The notes beneath the pieces were generated by a model, which was given only the letters and a program-made list of their open reading frames with translations, searched no databases and was not told the origin of the DNA. Shown here one piece after another: positions 61,501 to 64,000 of a DNA stretch of 64,000 nt. Each line of letters begins with the position of its first letter. Position 1 is the stretch's first letter. This DNA comes from Lycocorax pyrrhopterus obiensis (lineage: Eukaryota; Chordata; Aves; Passeriformes; Paradisaeidae): positions 128,163,431-128,227,430 of the forward strand of contig JACSVZ010000002.1 in NCBI GenBank assembly GCA_014706295.1. The letters are read 5' to 3'. The position numbers and the translations under genes were made by a program.

Positions 61501-64000
61501 GAAAAAAATAATACAGACTCCCTACAGCCTCTCTTCTTTCGGTCTTGCAAATTCAACCAGTTGGGATAAGTATATTCACACTCTCAATGTCTTCCAGTTT
61601 TATCTCACTTATCCTGCAAGCCGTCTTGTACATTTATCTGTCAGAGTCATCAGTTTAAGCTATTTCTTCTTCTCAGGAAGTGATCATCAAAGCCAGTGGA
61701 GACAGATTCATCAGACAAAACCCCATTTGTCTGCTTTATCCAATGCCTATCTGAGACACCAAGTTTTCCTGATGGAATATACAGAGGCAAGAAGAAGCCA
61801 AAAAGATAGAACTGGAAGATGTCCAGACCAAATCTTACTTTTCGTATTACTTAAACAAAACCCTTACCTCTTTGACTAGTCATTATTGTTACCAATTTGT
61901 CATCTCTTCTCTCAAACTCTAAACTTTAGTGCCAGTTTTCCCTAACTTTTTTTATAACTACCCCAATTTATTTATTTATTTTTGAACAAAGGTACCACTT
62001 CTTTCCTTTTTTCAGGTCCATCACTTCCTTTCCATTTTTAAGGCCACAGAAGTACTCCATGATAAGACAACTATTTATACTGACTACAGCTCTCTGCTTG
62101 TCCTGCTTCCTGACAGTCCCTCCAAAGATTATTTTACTAGCTGTAGGATTAGAAAAGGGTGAACATAAGGGTAACATACTGGGAGCTTTTTAGCTACTAA
62201 AACAGCTATATTGTGAAAAATGACAAAGGGTGCCTCCATCAGAGTGGGTATTAGGGATTCATACAATATGCAACATGAGTTTGTTTTTCTTCATGTAACT
62301 AGGAATAACAATCTATAAATTTTGCAAGTTTTTTTTATTTAACTCTGCTTACAAAGGAAACTGAGATCCCATTCATCTTCTATTCAATAATTTTAGTAAC
62401 ATATTAGAGATGACCTGATCTTGAATATTCAGTATTCTTTTAAATTAAACCTCCAATGACATGACGATAAATGCAAAACTTCAACTAAATAATATGTATG
62501 AGCTAGACAAGTTCATTAAGTTCTGGGTTTATTTTTTTTAGTCTGTGACACTGATACTGTGACACTGCCAGGTAGTATGCACAACACTGTACTTCTGCAT
62601 GCATACCAAGCTCCTTTATACGTGTAACTGAGAATGCAGCATGTTGATGAGCACTGTATTTCAGAAAACTGACTACATTTATTATTGTGTTTAAAGATGC
62701 TGCTGTTTAAGACACAATCTGAAAAAATCTACAGAATAACTTCACGAGAAAAAAAATTGTATTTCCAACCCTTCTAGATATTTACTCTTTCATTCTAACA
62801 ATAGCTCATTACTGGAATTGAATAACAGACTGAAGACTGCCTCTCTGCTTTTCAATTCATCAGGCTTAAGCAGAAACAGGACTGCATCTTTGGCCTTTGT
62901 TGATGCTGCTGTCCAAGCTTATTATCATATGAATATCTAGTTATTGTTTTATAAATGTTCACATTTCAGGAGCTCCCTGCTTTCTTTTCTCTCAGCAGAC
63001 TTTACAATATCCACCTTCATTATCATCATGTGGCAGCATTGCTCTTCGCCTGCATTTGCTACTTTAAAAATTAATGCACTGCTATTTTCTGAATACTGTA
63101 CTGCGTAAGCTGCTTATGAGTACATTATGCTATCAAGCAAGCACATGCAGAAAAGCTTCCTAAACTGTTATTCTTTCAATGAAAATACAGCTGGTTCTGC
63201 TTCAAAGGCACTTCTTTTCACCTGCAAATGGACTTGCTTCTACACTTATTCCTCAATTCATTGTCTTTTATTTGTGTCTGCAAATCTTTAATTGCCTTTA
63301 ATTAGAAAGAAGTAAATTCAGTGCTTTAATCTTGCAAATACATTCAATCATAATTCTGTCTGGGATGAATACCAAGTTCTATTCACTGACTGATCTTTAT
63401 AACAAAGGTATATAAATTTATTGTCCGTTTATATAGACCACACCAATTAAGCCACAATGGAAAACCAAATAGATAAGAGTCAAAATATTTGAAATGAGAA
63501 ATGTGCAATCTAAATTTAATTACTCAGACAAATAATTTAAAGATGAGTTATTTACAGCATGCCAAGAAACCTGACAGATAGTAAAATTTTTTAATCAACA
63601 CTACAGATTTAAAATTCCTTTCAACACTTTCACTATAATTTGTAACAACCAACAAACTGCTGTCCTGAATCTTTCTGTACTGGTATTATAGTCATACTCA
63701 AAACATTAGTAAGACATTTTCCATACATTAGCAATCCATTTTGTATGTTAAAGTACTGTTTAAGGTGCAATAAAACTACAACTACAGGGTAAATTTTAGT
63801 TACCAGTAGTAGTTTAACTAAAGTACCTTACTGTAACTGATACTGAAAACCATACTAAAATATATACATAGGTAATTAGAAACTAGAGAAAGATTGTGGA
63901 AAGATTTACTGACAAACTGCAAGTGTGAAATCACACATCTAGTTAACCTGAAATCAATTTGTTTATTATGATTATTGATATGAATTAGTGAAGGCTCCAG
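58562..64000 (-). other. TRIQK: Partial upstream TRIQK intron
   Basis: This is sequence upstream of the penultimate coding exon on the gene strand. The N-terminal coding exon (expected to start MGRKDAATIKLPV from the human protein as remembered) was looked for on the minus strand and not found, so the intron is at least 5.4 kb and the exon should lie beyond 64000. The region holds one long antisense frame (61274-61879) of doubtful meaning and otherwise only AT-rich unique-looking DNA. Confidence 0.7.
61274..61879 (+). other. 201-codon open frame of unknown significance
   Basis: This is the longest ATG-initiated open frame in the window and lies antisense within a TRIQK intron. The translation starts MVGKQSESTKCKSLKRASVD; it is rich in Lys, Ser, His and Tyr and shows no signal peptide, zinc-finger, kinase or retroelement motif that I can see. 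There is no obvious promoter or polyadenylation context. A frame of this length is expected only somewhat less than once in 64 kb of such DNA, so chance is the default explanation. I do not recognise it. Confidence 0.12.

Noticed and set aside
1..64000. CRISPR arrays, operons, tRNA, rRNA or common small nuclear RNA genes
   Set aside because: No regularly spaced repeats, no prokaryotic gene layout and no recognisable tRNA, U6, 7SK, 5S or Y RNA sequence was seen on either strand by eye.

Overview
The window is vertebrate nuclear DNA, almost certainly from a bird. It has several 5'-truncated CR1 LINE copies with the typical avian 3' end (ATTCTATGATT-like), two or more avian-type solo LTRs, intron-containing gene structure and AT-rich sequence with low gene density. 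There is no bacterial-style gene layout, and nearly all open frames in it are chance frames in non-coding DNA.

The one gene I can recognise is TRIQK (triple QxxK/R motif protein, a small single-pass ER membrane protein). It lies on the minus strand. Its penultimate coding exon is at 58476-58561 and its last coding exon at 48402-48515, separated by a 9,960-bp intron. Splice sites and phases agree: the penultimate exon begins with two bases of a split glycine codon, and the last exon starts in phase 0. Together they give residues 22-86 of the 86-residue protein. The first coding exon, with the start codon and two of the three QxxK motifs, is not visible and should lie beyond 64000. A probable 3' UTR runs from 48401 to about 47950, with AATAAA on the minus strand at 47975-47970.

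Layout: 1-47949 is intergenic DNA downstream of TRIQK, consistent with the gene-poor interval next to TRIQK that I recall from other vertebrates. It holds an LTR at about 9151-9517, a CpG-rich block with inverted 11-mers at 18767-19203, a CR1 tail near 20435-20510, a solo LTR at 33539-34132 with a near-perfect 5-bp target duplication, CR1 copies at 34695-35375 (minus), 37405-37685 (plus) and 45720-45999 (plus), old palindromic MITE-like remnants and small microsatellites. Between 48516 and 58475 is a TRIQK intron carrying an antisense retrotransposon ORF1 relic with an SGNH-esterase-like GDS motif (55690-56220). Between 58562 and 64000 is part of the next upstream TRIQK intron.

The less explained signals are: a 228-bp plus-strand exon-like segment (44781-45008) with a good acceptor and donor and a 53-codon open frame; the CpG-rich, hairpin-containing block at 18767-19203; a perfect 16-bp-arm palindrome at 22524-22558; and a 201-codon open frame antisense in the TRIQK intron (61274-61879). 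I did not find evidence for a wholly new biological system.
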